From: Sulfuriflexus sp032250955
Lineage (GTDB): Bacteria > Pseudomonadota > Gammaproteobacteria > AKS1
Reading direction: 5' to 3'
DNA: 64,000 nucleotides
Assembly: GCF_032250955.1 (NCBI RefSeq)
Contig: NZ_JAVVES010000004.1
Coordinates: 1 to 64,000 of the forward strand
The notes beneath the pieces are model-generated. The model was not told where the DNA came from and did not search any database. It saw nothing but the letters and a program-made list of their open reading frames with translations. The position numbers and the translations under genes were made by a program. Below are positions 53,766 through 62,202 of this stretch, in pieces; position 1 is the stretch's first letter, and every line of letters begins with the position of its first letter.

Positions 53766-55021
53766 GGGTTAACTCCGGTAGCAGGTGTAGCGCCAATAAG
53801 GCGAATGATTTCAATTCCGATCATGTGATGTTCAGTAGCTGCGGACAGAATCTCGCGACGCGCTTCCAGCAATATTTCCTGCGCTGAGGTTAATTCCCAC
53901 AATGAGTAACGACCGGCGGTATAACCCCGGCTGTAATCGGCCAACGCCTTTTCAGCAGCCGGAATAATACGTTGTTGATAAACAATTAGTCGGTCACGGG
54001 CATGCAGCAATTCCTGGTGAAGTTCAAAAAGCGTAGCACGTAAGGCCATATGCTGTTGTTGAGCCAAATATGGCTCTCGTTGTTGTAAATTTTCAGCTTC
54101 AGATACATAAGGTCGTGCGCGTCCACCACTACCCAGGGGCATGCTCATGGACAGGGTGAGCCCAAGGTTGTCACTGGCATTGAAATGACGCATGCCAACC
54201 TTAATATCCACATCGCTGTTACGTTTGGAGCGAGCCAATTGTAGCCGCGCATTGGCCAGGCGCTCTGCAGTGGCTAGACGTGCCAGTACCGGATTTTGTT
54301 CAATGCGTTGTTCCAGTGTCGCGTAATCTGGCTCATCATGAAGTCGAAAAAGATCAGCCTGCGCACTACTAAAACCGGGCTCCAACTCCCCCCAAAGCAC
54401 AGATAACTGCCGACGGCCATTGGCAAGTAAATGCTCTGTTTCCTCCCGGGCCAGCTCTGCTTTTGCCAGATTAATTTGTGCCCGGCTACGTTCCGCCTCT
54501 GGCGCCTTGCCTATCTCGTAGCGTCTCTCTACCGCCTGCAAGGTACGCTGCATCAACGTAACCTGCTCTTCACTCAGGTCTCGTTCACCTTGTACCCGGA
54601 CAATATCGAGAAAACGTCTCGCCGCATTGCTAAGCAAGTCCAGACGCCGTGCATCTTGCTCATGGTGCAATACACCGAGTTCGAAGCGAGCAACTTCACC
54701 ACGCAAGTGAGCCTTGTTTCCCAGCTCCAGCACACGTCCCAGACTAAGCGTGGTTTCCAGGTTTCTGCTACCACTAACCCCGTTGCCGCCGGCCAGATTT
54801 TCAAACTCGACACCCAACTCCCATGGTGAAGTTAGACTCCGTTGCCTAACGCGGTCGGCTGCCGCATTGCTATCAAAATCAGCAGCCTGTAACTGTGGAT
54901 TGTTTTCCAGAACCATCGCAATGGCTTGGCTCATTGTTAATGGCTTTTCCGCCGTCATGTTTGGGGCGGCTGTAGCAGATACCACCCAGATCAGGGCACA
55001 AGCCCCTAACAATAATCGCAT
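53762..55021 (-). CDS. czcC: TolC-family outer-membrane channel CzcC-type
   Basis: 419 residues with a signal peptide (MRLLLGACALIWVVSATAA). Two outer-membrane efflux repeats are seen, with long amphipathic helices such as MSQAIAMVLENNPQLQAADFDS and DYSRGYTAGRYSLWELTSAQEILLEARRE. It provides the exit duct for the CzcAB pump. First gene of the czcCBA operon; an ATGA overlap joins it to czcB. The 119 bases before it, up to the His-rich gene, hold nothing I can assign. Confidence 0.9.
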   Translation of the reverse strand: MRLLLGACALIWVVSATAAPNMTAEKPLTMSQAIAMVLENNPQLQAADFDSNAAADRVRQRSLTSPWELGVEFENLAGGNGVSGSRNLETTLSLGRVLELGNKAHLRGEVARFELGVLHHEQDARRLDLLSNAARRFLDIVRVQGERDLSEEQVTLMQRTLQAVERRYEIGKAPEAERSRAQINLAKAELAREETEHLLANGRRQLSVLWGELEPGFSSAQADLFRLHDEPDYATLEQRIEQNPVLARLATAERLANARLQLARSKRNSDVDIKVGMRHFNASDNLGLTLSMSMPLGSGGRARPYVSEAENLQQREPYLAQQQHMALRATLFELHQELLHARDRLIVYQQRIIPAAEKALADYSRGYTAGRYSLWELTSAQEILLEARREILSAATEHHMIGIEIIRLIGATPATGVNP

Positions 55022-55140
55022 GGATACACTTCCTTAGACCGTCAGTCGGCCCAATTAATAAGTGAACAAACGGCACCGACACAACTGCTGGTGTTCAACA
55101 GATGTTCCCGGTCAGTACCGAAGAATCAGAGAGATGTTTG

Positions 55141-55563
55141 TCAGGATTGCGGCGGGGCGCGTAGAAGAGGTGTGCTAAAGGGGATTAATGGCGGACGAGT
55201 TTTACCCGGTGTTGGACGTGGCAAGCGCTTGTTACGCGTATCAAGCGTAATCAGTAATGAGATGAAAAGCAGTAATGCAAGAACAGGAAACTGCAGTTTG
55301 TAGGACTTAATCGTGATATCAGAAGAATGTTCAATGGTATGTCTTTCATCATGATCATCAGGATGCTCATCTAAAGCATTAGCACCTGAATAAAAATGCG
55401 TATCCAGAACGTGCGTCGTTGCAGGCATACCTGCGTCATTCATTGTGTCAGTATGATGCAAGTGATAATGGTATGGAAACAACACCAATGACAGAAAGGC
55501 CAGCATCAGTAACCAGCTGAATGCTTTCTTTGGGGTAGTCATGCTGCGCAGTGTAAGGTTCAT
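55141..55563 (-). CDS. His-rich small membrane protein, CzcI-like position
   Basis: 140 residues (or 133 from Met at 55542). A hydrophobic N-terminal segment (SWLLMLAFLSLVLFPYHYHLHH) leads to a His/Asp-rich periplasmic stretch (HPDDHDERHTIEHSSD), then a second membrane segment (FPVLALLLFISLLITL) and a Pro/Arg-rich tail. The place directly upstream of czcC and the His clusters recall CzcI of Cupriavidus czc operons, a putative periplasmic regulator or metal binder; similarity in sequence is not clear. Neither start has a good ribosome site. Confidence 0.65.
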   Translation of the reverse strand: MNLTLRSMTTPKKAFSWLLMLAFLSLVLFPYHYHLHHTDTMNDAGMPATTHVLDTHFYSGANALDEHPDDHDERHTIEHSSDITIKSYKLQFPVLALLLFISLLITLDTRNKRLPRPTPGKTRPPLIPFSTPLLRAPPQS

Positions 55564-55595
55564 CGTTAATTATGGTTAAAATTCCAGTAAAAGGA

Positions 55596-55624
55596 GATTA
55601 AGTGACAGAGCAGGACTATGTCAA
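55596..55624 (-). promoter_or_regulatory. Putative promoter of the czc region
   Basis: On the minus strand a perfect TTGACA (55619-55624) is spaced 17 bases from TTAATC (55596-55601). The first codon of the His-rich gene is 33 bases downstream. Confidence 0.5.
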
Positions 55625-56021
55625 TCCCCCGAGTAGATAGAATCTAAGACTCAAACTAATCAGGAAGGTTCCTACTATGTTTTACATATTTTCGTCATCC
55701 GTGGTGAGAGCGTTCAAAATGCTGTGTCAGCGAAACTGTCTAAATATCCAGCACGTTATCTATCCGGCCTTCGAAATATATCACTAGTTCCGATAACGTT
55801 AACCTCACTACTGTCCCACATATCAACCAGGGCAATATCATTAATGTTATAGCGTCGCGAGCTGGTATCCAGTAAGCAACTGATTAAGCAATGCAATCAA
55901 GCATTAAGGTTCCGGCCAACGCAGGTATGACGAAAATATGGGACAGCAAACGACTTATGGGTGAACCCGTTATTACAGATAACGTACATCATTATTCTCC
56001 TCCTGGTTTAGGTCCATGTTT
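55625..56021. other. Non-coding gap between the czc genes and the APC permease
   Basis: About 400 bases without a credible gene on either strand. Short frames exist (for example a 36-codon one at 55677 on the plus strand), but they lack coding character. It is AT-rich and may be remnant DNA of the island. Confidence 0.5.
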
Positions 56022-57368
56022 TCATTCTGATTTATGATCATGATGCGCATGGGTTTCTGCCGCTGCCCGACGGCCGAGAAAAACACCTTCAAAAACCAGT
56101 ATCAGTACCATGGCAGCACCAGCCACGCCGACAACCAAGAAATCCGAAGCCAGCTTGTACCAGACAAACCCTGCGAGCACGACGAAATCCAGCACAATGG
56201 CTGTGATGAGGACCCATATCCTGGCCCCAATCTCTTTGCGTAAATAGCGCAGTACGCCCCAGTGAACGGCGATATCCATGACCAGGTAGAAAATGATGCC
56301 TAGCGCCGCAATTCGCGTCAGATCAAAAAACGCCGTCAATGCCAGACCCAGTAGCACGGTGTAAACCAGAGTGTGCTTTTGAATAGTGCCTGGCATGCCG
56401 AAATGACTGTGGGGCACCAGTTTCATTTCCGTGAGCATGGCAAGCATTCTTGATACCGCAAAAATGCTGGCAATGATTCCGCCAGCTGTAGCCATCATTG
56501 CCAAAATCACTGTAAACCAAAGGCCATACTCTCCCAATGCCGGCTTTGCGGCTGCGGCCAACGAATAATCTCGCGTGGCGACAATCTCACTGAGTGACAG
56601 GTTACTGGCAACCGCTAAGCCTACCAGGGTATATATGACCACGCACAATGCAATTGAAATCGTAATGGCCCGACCAACGTTGCGATGGGGGTCCTTAAGC
56701 TCCGATCCACTATTGGTAATTGTAGTAAAGCCTTTAAACGCGAGAATGCCCAGCGCCGTGGCAGCAAGAAAGCCGGTGGTCGTTGACTCGGGGGTTGGTT
56801 GTGTGAAATCCACCGCGAGGCTGTCTGCCAGCCATACACCAACCACGCCAAAAAGAATAATGCCACTGATTTTCAGAAAGCCAATGAATGAGGCTACCCC
56901 TTCAATCAGGCGGTTCCCGGACAAATTAATAACGAAGGCCACGAGCAACAGGCCAACACCCAGCCCCGGAACGAGTATGCTATGATCGCCCGCTTCAATA
57001 AGCTGAACTGTGTATGATCCGAACGTGCGGGCCAGGAAACTCTGAGCAATCACCATGGAAAAATACATTAGCAATGCATTAAAAGCAGTCGCTAGGGAGC
57101 TACCATAAGCCTTGTAGAGATACATGCCGATACCACCTGCCGATGGAAAGGCGTTAGACATCTTCACGTATGAGTAAGCGCTGAATGAAACGATCAATGC
57201 AGCCGAAAGAAATGCCAAAGGGAACAGCACCCCGGTCATCTGGGCCATCTGACCGGTCAACGCGAATATCCCGGCACCGATCATTACACCCGTGCCCAGG
57301 GACACAGCCCCAATCAGGGTCAAGCTATTAGCCTGATATTTCGTGGTTCGGTCCTGCGGGTCTTTCAC
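56022..57368 (-). CDS. APC-superfamily amino acid/cation permease
   Basis: 448 residues with about 12 membrane segments. The TM1 signature SLGTGVMIGAGIFALTGQMAQ and the TM6 region LGILAFKGFTTITNSGSELKDPHRN are typical of the APC family. The C-terminus is His-rich (ETHAHHDHKSE), which could bind metal. The substrate is not evident; family members carry amino acids or polyamines. It lies between copper and czc genes on the same strand but is separated from both by gaps of 180 and 460 bases. Confidence 0.87.
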   Translation of the reverse strand: MKDPQDRTTKYQANSLTLIGAVSLGTGVMIGAGIFALTGQMAQMTGVLFPLAFLSAALIVSFSAYSYVKMSNAFPSAGGIGMYLYKAYGSSLATAFNALLMYFSMVIAQSFLARTFGSYTVQLIEAGDHSILVPGLGVGLLLVAFVINLSGNRLIEGVASFIGFLKISGIILFGVVGVWLADSLAVDFTQPTPESTTTGFLAATALGILAFKGFTTITNSGSELKDPHRNVGRAITISIALCVVIYTLVGLAVASNLSLSEIVATRDYSLAAAAKPALGEYGLWFTVILAMMATAGGIIASIFAVSRMLAMLTEMKLVPHSHFGMPGTIQKHTLVYTVLLGLALTAFFDLTRIAALGIIFYLVMDIAVHWGVLRYLRKEIGARIWVLITAIVLDFVVLAGFVWYKLASDFLVVGVAGAAMVLILVFEGVFLGRRAAAETHAHHDHKSE

Positions 57369-57385
57369 TATATCGCCTATGTTGC

Positions 57386-57511
57386 CTAACTTGTTAATCG
57401 GTGTGTTAGTTCTCTCTTTTTACCAGCTTTACGCAATTGACACAGAATTTCTAACGCTCCAACATTAAATGCCACTATTATCCACGTGCAACCGGCATGC
57501 TCTTTTGCCAT
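57386..57511 (-). CDS. Possible 41-residue peptide
   Basis: An ATG at 57511 opens a 41-codon frame with a hydrophobic centre (CTWIIVAFNVGALEILC) and a Lys/Arg-rich end. It lies in the gap between the SHOCT and APC genes. The ribosome site is weak and there is no known homologue I can name, so this may be chance. Confidence 0.2.
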   Translation of the reverse strand: MAKEHAGCTWIIVAFNVGALEILCQLRKAGKKRELTHRLTS

Positions 57512-57549
57512 TATTCACTCTTTTTTCTGATTACCTTCAGCTATAAATA

Positions 57550-57780
57550 TCATGATTCCAGTTCCTTGCGTCGCCGATCAAACTCTTCTTCATCTATTTC
57601 GCCACGCGCATAACGCTTCTTTAATATCTCCATTGGTGACTCATCTTGCGTGGGTTTACTACCACTGCCACCCGTATTACTCATCGCCTTAACAACTACA
57701 ACGAGAATAACAATCAACAATATCCAGAAGATCCACATAAAGCTTCCGCCAAAAAACATTCCTCCACTACTGTCCATCAT
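57550..57780 (-). CDS. SHOCT-domain small membrane protein
   Basis: 76 residues. A Met/Gly-rich start (MMDSSGGMFFGGSFM) precedes one membrane segment (about 14-32, WIFWILLIVILVVVVKAM). A SHOCT motif ends the protein (SPMEILKKRYARGEIDEEEFDRRRKEL). SHOCT domains are short oligomerisation modules. Small SHOCT proteins are frequent beside copper ATPases in environmental proteobacteria. It begins 18 bases after copA and is probably in the same transcript. Confidence 0.85.
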   Translation of the reverse strand: MMDSSGGMFFGGSFMWIFWILLIVILVVVVKAMSNTGGSGSKPTQDESPMEILKKRYARGEIDEEEFDRRRKELES

Positions 57781-57798
57781 AATTTACCTCACTATTAT

Positions 57799-60117
57799 CT
57801 AGAGTTTGACACTACGTAAACGCAATGCATTGGTTATTACTGATACTGAACTGAAACTCATTGCCGCCGCCGCGATCATCGGGGATAGCAACAAGCCAAA
57901 GAATGGGTAAAGCACACCTGCAGCAATCGGCACACCTGCTGAGTTGTAAACAAAAGCAAAAAACAGGTTCTGACGTATATTGCGCATAGTGGCACGCGAA
58001 AGGCGGCGTGCCCTGACTATCCCACGCAGATCGCCTTTGACCAATGTTATGCCCGCACTTTCCATGGCGACGTCAGTACCGGTGCCCATTGCGATACCTA
58101 CCTGAGCCTGTGCAAGTGCCGGTGCATCATTAATACCATCACCTGCCATGGCTACCACTCTGCCATCGGCCTGGAGTTGCTTGATGATCTCGGCCTTCCG
58201 TTCAGGTAGAACTTCAGCATGTACCTGATCGATATCGAGCTTACCAGCTACCGCCTCAGCCGTTTTCTGACTGTCTCCTGTCAGCATGACGATCTTGATA
58301 CCTTCGTTATGAAGATCACGAATGGCTTCAGCAGTTGTATTCTTAATGGGGTCCGCTACGCCAATCAAACCGGCTGCACTGCCATCGATGGACAAAAACA
58401 TGACAGTCTGGCCATCTGCCCGTTGGCTGTCTGCCAACGTCGGCAGGTCCCCAACCTCTATACCCAGGCTCTCCAGCAGTTTGAGATTCCCCAGCGCTAC
58501 AATGTGACCATCAACCTTGCCCATTACTCCCTTCCCCGTCACTGACTGAAAGTCATCTGTCGGAAATAGATCAACACCCCTATCATCCGCACCGCGAACA
58601 ATAGCCTCTGCCAGTGGGTGCTCACTGGCCCGTTCCAGACTGGCGGCCAGAGCCAAGGCCTGCTGCTCATCAAAATCGCCTGTGGTGGTAACGGCGACCA
58701 GTTTCGGCTTGCCCTCGGTCAGGGTTCCGGTTTTATCAACCACCAGAGTATCAACCTTTTCCATAATCTCGAGAGATTCAGCATTCTTGATTAACACTCC
58801 TTCAAGCGCGCCTCGACCGGTACCAACCATAATCGAAATAGGCGTTGCCAGGCCAAGCGCACAGGGGCAGGCAATAATCAATACAGCAACCGCATTAACC
58901 ACTGCATAAGCCAGTGCCGGTTCAGGCCCCCACAACCACCAGACGAAAAATGATACAGCGGCAATCAGTACCACAACGGGTACAAAAAAGCCTGCGACCG
59001 TGTCGGCCAGCTTCTGAATTGGCGCACGCGAACGTTGCGCTTCAGCCACCATATTAACTATCTGCGCCAGCAGGGTATCCGCGCCCACCTTTTCGGCACG
59101 CATCAGTAGACTGCCTGTGCCATTAATCGTCGCACCAATCAGCCGGTCATCGACCGTTTTTTCCACCGGAACAGGCTCACCCGTCACCATAGATTCATCG
59201 ACATTACTCGTACCGTCAATCGTTATTCCATCAACCGGCACTTTCTCTCCAGGCCGGATACGCAATACATCACCAGGATGAACCTGATCCAGCGGGAGAT
59301 CCTCTTCAGTACCGTCCTCGCGAACAATACGTGCTGTATTAGGTGCCAGACCAAGCAACAATTTGATAGCCGCATTCGTGCGTGAGCGGGCTCGCAATTC
59401 AAGCACCTGTCCTAACAGAACCAGCACGGTAATCACCGCGGCCGCTTCAAAATAAACAGCGACGGTACCGCCCTCATGCAGCATATCAGGGGGAAATATC
59501 TGTGGTGCCAACAAAGCAACTACGCTGTAGATCCAGGCGACCGATACACCAAGCCCGATCAGGGTAAACATGTTCAGGTTCCAGGTCCTGACAGAATCGA
59601 CGCCCCGTACAAAAAATGGCCAGCCACCCCACAACACAACCGGTGTCGCGAGGAAAAATTCAATCCACTGCACAGTTTTAAATGACAAGCCTTCCGGTAA
59701 CCAGCCCGGTACTAAATCCGCGATCATTGCCAGAATAAAAACAGGGATCGCCAGAATCAAACCTACCCAGAAGCGACGACTCATATCGACAAGCTCTGAG
59801 TTATCTTCTTCGGCCTCTACGGTACGAGGTTCAAGTGCCATTCCACACTTTGGACAAGCCCCCGGACCTTCCTGCACGATTTCAGGGTGCATAGGGCAGG
59901 TAAACAATACCCCCTCATGGGCATCAATTTTTTCCTGACTGGCTGAAGCCTTTTTCAGATACGTTTCCGGACTTGCCTCAAATTTATGCAGACAATGTGT
60001 ACTACAAAAAAACCAGTCTTTTCCTTCATAGCTGGTGTGATGTTCCGATGCTTCGGTAACATTCATTCCACAAACCGGGTCATGCAATTTATTATTCTTT
60101 TTTATGTTCCCTGTCAT
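57799..60117 (-). CDS. copA: Cu(I)-exporting P1B-type ATPase with YHS and metal-binding domains
   Basis: 772 residues. The N-terminus has a YHS domain (about 11-57, DPVCGM) and a heavy-metal-binding domain (about 72-97, TCPMHPEI and CPKCGMAL), with no classical HMA domain. Eight membrane segments follow. Ion site C417-P-C419, phosphorylation site D461 in DKTGTLT, TGEP at 312, SEHP for nucleotide binding, and GDGINDAPAL are all intact. YN in TM7 and the MSFSS segment in TM8 are P1B-1 signs, so Cu(I)/Ag(I) export is predicted. A thioredoxin-like gene lies 17 bases upstream and a SHOCT gene follows. Confidence 0.94.
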   Translation of the reverse strand: MTGNIKKNNKLHDPVCGMNVTEASEHHTSYEGKDWFFCSTHCLHKFEASPETYLKKASASQEKIDAHEGVLFTCPMHPEIVQEGPGACPKCGMALEPRTVEAEEDNSELVDMSRRFWVGLILAIPVFILAMIADLVPGWLPEGLSFKTVQWIEFFLATPVVLWGGWPFFVRGVDSVRTWNLNMFTLIGLGVSVAWIYSVVALLAPQIFPPDMLHEGGTVAVYFEAAAVITVLVLLGQVLELRARSRTNAAIKLLLGLAPNTARIVREDGTEEDLPLDQVHPGDVLRIRPGEKVPVDGITIDGTSNVDESMVTGEPVPVEKTVDDRLIGATINGTGSLLMRAEKVGADTLLAQIVNMVAEAQRSRAPIQKLADTVAGFFVPVVVLIAAVSFFVWWLWGPEPALAYAVVNAVAVLIIACPCALGLATPISIMVGTGRGALEGVLIKNAESLEIMEKVDTLVVDKTGTLTEGKPKLVAVTTTGDFDEQQALALAASLERASEHPLAEAIVRGADDRGVDLFPTDDFQSVTGKGVMGKVDGHIVALGNLKLLESLGIEVGDLPTLADSQRADGQTVMFLSIDGSAAGLIGVADPIKNTTAEAIRDLHNEGIKIVMLTGDSQKTAEAVAGKLDIDQVHAEVLPERKAEIIKQLQADGRVVAMAGDGINDAPALAQAQVGIAMGTGTDVAMESAGITLVKGDLRGIVRARRLSRATMRNIRQNLFFAFVYNSAGVPIAAGVLYPFFGLLLSPMIAAAAMSFSSVSVITNALRLRSVKL

Positions 60118-60134
60118 GTCCTTGTGCTCCTGGT

Positions 60135-60359
60135 TTAATAGTTAAAATACTCTCGGAGTTTGTGTTCTGTGGGTTGCCGCCGATAAATGACTTTACCATC
60201 AACTATCAAATTTGGCGAATGTCTAATATCCAGCTTCTGGCACAAATCCATTTCATCTTCCGCATAAGCCACGCGATGCCCGATACCGAGGTTATCTATT
60301 TCTTTAGACAAATTCGCACAATGGCTGCAATCTCGGGTTGCAATAATCATTACTTCCAT
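60135..60359 (-). CDS. Small thioredoxin/glutaredoxin-like protein
   Basis: 74 residues from ATG 60359 (MEVMIIATRDCSHC). AAGGAG abuts the earlier ATG at 60365 but lies six bases before this one. The redox motif is C-S-H-C, followed by the thioredoxin-fold pieces VAYAEDEMDLCQKLDIRHSPNLIVDGKVIYRR with the cis-Pro in HSP. It lacks a signal peptide, so it should act in the cytoplasm. It lies just before copA, suggesting copper-stress thiol handling or metal transfer; that role is inferred from position. Confidence 0.82.
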   Translation of the reverse strand: MEVMIIATRDCSHCANLSKEIDNLGIGHRVAYAEDEMDLCQKLDIRHSPNLIVDGKVIYRRQPTEHKLREYFNY

Positions 60360-60400
60360 TCTCATCTCCTTTATTGTTGGCTAACGAACAAGTTCAGCAG

Positions 60401-60739
60401 TTAAATATGTTTCACTTTCAGTGTTAGACCCTTGATACCTACAACCTTGACAAGATCACCCTTCTGCAACTTATCCGAAGACTCCGCCTGCCAGATTTCG
60501 CTATGCACCTGCACACTGGCTATATTATTCTCTACCTCTATCACCTCACCAACACTTTGTAAAATTTCTTCTGAACCGGTCTTGACAGAACGTTTCATCG
60601 CCCGAAACACCAGGAGGTACACCCATCCGGATAGTATAAGAACCGCGCTATATACAGGCACGGCTGTCGACACAGGCCACAACCAGAAGAGTGGTATCGC
60701 CAGTAACGGCATCAGCAGGATAAGATGACACACGGTCAT
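60401..60739 (-). CDS. NfeD-like membrane protein
   Basis: 112 residues. Two hydrophobic segments (about 2-20 and 27-47) are followed by a small beta-barrel OB-fold domain with the typical GEVIEVENNIASVQVHSEIWQAESS and LQKGDLVKVVGIKGLTLKVK. NfeD proteins usually pair with stomatin-like proteins; no stomatin gene is here. Located between the beta-propeller gene and the thioredoxin-like gene on one strand with short gaps. Confidence 0.82.
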   Translation of the reverse strand: MTVCHLILLMPLLAIPLFWLWPVSTAVPVYSAVLILSGWVYLLVFRAMKRSVKTGSEEILQSVGEVIEVENNIASVQVHSEIWQAESSDKLQKGDLVKVVGIKGLTLKVKHI

Positions 60740-60775
60740 TTACTCCAAATTAATTAATCACTCGGCTGTAACAGC

Positions 60776-61765
60776 TTAGTCTTTCACTATGGCCATCTGA
60801 TGTGCTTCACCTGCGGGCAACTTGATTTCACCAATTACTTTCAGGCTCTTCTGATCCACTACCCAGATAATGGGTGACTTCCTGCTGGATATGTATACTT
60901 TCCCCGTACCGTGAATCGTATTCAGGTGATACGGCGCAGGGGAAAGCGTAATCGATTTTTTGGTGTCAGTCCGTGTATCCACCGCAACCAGCTTGTCTTC
61001 CTTCTTGCTCGTCACAAACAAGGTATTTCCATCATCGCTGATATCCAGACCATGTACACTCTTGCCGATATCATAGGTTTTAACTACGTCGCCCTTTTCC
61101 ACTGACACAACAGAAACCTTGCCAGCACGCGGATTTGCGACATAAATGGTCTTTTCATCTGCTGAAAAAACCGTATGCTCAGGTGATGGCCCCGCCTTCA
61201 ATTCTCGTATCACTTTCCATGTATCAAGATCGATTTCACTGATAGTGCCATCCCCGCTATTACTGACAAAGGCCTTCTTGCCGTCACGTGTCACGAGTGT
61301 GTAGTTTGGTGCCGCACCTGTCGTTACTGTCTTCACTACCTGATTGGTCTGCATATCAACTACACTGACATTACCGCGGATAGGGTGCGTCGAAATTACA
61401 TAGCGTCCATCCGGGGTAATCGCTTGATGATGTGTCCAGCCTGCCACCGGGATTGTTGACATCACGTGACCGTGTGCCGGGTGTATAAGGAACAATTTAC
61501 TGTTCGGTTTATCCTTTGCTTCCCCGGGTTTAAGTGCTGTTTCTTTCAGGCTGCCCGCTACCAGGTATTCGCCATCTGGTGTTGCAACGAGGCCGTGCGG
61601 GTTATCAACGCCATCATACGTTGCGGTAATCGTATCCTTCCCAGCATCGACAGCTATAACCTGGTTGGCCGTACCTAACGGGATATATACGGTTGTGTCC
61701 GCATTTGACATAGCGGCAATCGCCAGCAGGCTGAGCCCAAGAATATTCAATTTTGTATAGTGCAT
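60776..61765 (-). CDS. Periplasmic YVTN beta-propeller protein
   Basis: 329 residues from ATG 61765, which has AAGGAG eight bases upstream; the frame extends to 61798, overlapping the cytochrome gene. The signal peptide ends near SNA. Repeated blades of the YVTN/cytochrome D1 type are visible (TVYIPLGTANQVIAVDAG, ISTHPIRGNVSVVDMQTNQVVK, VFSADEKTIYVANPRAGKVSVVSVEKG). These proteins often accompany c-type cytochromes and copper enzymes, but no haem motif is present here. Function unknown, likely periplasmic binding or scaffold. Confidence 0.82.
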   Translation of the reverse strand: MHYTKLNILGLSLLAIAAMSNADTTVYIPLGTANQVIAVDAGKDTITATYDGVDNPHGLVATPDGEYLVAGSLKETALKPGEAKDKPNSKLFLIHPAHGHVMSTIPVAGWTHHQAITPDGRYVISTHPIRGNVSVVDMQTNQVVKTVTTGAAPNYTLVTRDGKKAFVSNSGDGTISEIDLDTWKVIRELKAGPSPEHTVFSADEKTIYVANPRAGKVSVVSVEKGDVVKTYDIGKSVHGLDISDDGNTLFVTSKKEDKLVAVDTRTDTKKSITLSPAPYHLNTIHGTGKVYISSRKSPIIWVVDQKSLKVIGEIKLPAGEAHQMAIVKD

Positions 61766-61794
61766 CGTTTTTCTCCTTAAAAAGTCATAAACTG

Positions 61795-62190
61795 TCAAAA
61801 GTTCTTGCGCATATATAAGATAATCTTTTGTATGTCTTTATCCGTAAGTCGCGGGTTCCCGCCTAAAGGCGGCATCATCATGGCACCATCTCGTTGTACG
61901 CCTTCACGAATTGACCTGGCCAATTGCTTATCATCCTGCAACAACGGACCATTGGCTCCTGACAGGTCTTTTACACCGGGCATAACCGCCTCGCCATCCT
62001 CACCATGACAGACCAGGCAGGATTGCTCATACAATGCCTTACCGGTCATTTTAACCGCGCCACGTCCAATATTCCCTTCTCTGGTTTCCGCCTGCACAGT
62101 CCCAATTTGGGTCAGTTGTATAAGCAGGACAGCCACGGCTGTCCCTGTAATACTGATAAGGCCATATCTAAATAAATTAAAATTCCTCAT
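61795..62190 (-). CDS. Periplasmic monohaem cytochrome c
   Basis: 131 residues. An N-terminal hydrophobic segment (about 8-34, ending TVQA) may be a signal peptide or anchor. Haem is attached at C58-x-x-C61-H62 (CLVCHGEDG). Met ligand candidates lie in AMMMPPLGGNPRLT. The C-terminal helix DIQKIILYMRKNF is typical of class I. It precedes the beta-propeller gene and follows the porin-like gene by 12 bases, so all three are probably co-transcribed. Confidence 0.88.
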   Translation of the reverse strand: MRNFNLFRYGLISITGTAVAVLLIQLTQIGTVQAETREGNIGRGAVKMTGKALYEQSCLVCHGEDGEAVMPGVKDLSGANGPLLQDDKQLARSIREGVQRDGAMMMPPLGGNPRLTDKDIQKIILYMRKNF

Positions 62191-62202
62191 GATGGATTCC
62201 TT

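Noticed and set aside
55677..55787. 36-codon plus-strand frame with an upstream purine-rich stretch
   Set aside because: No coding character, Cys- and Ile-rich random composition, and no neighbours on that strand.
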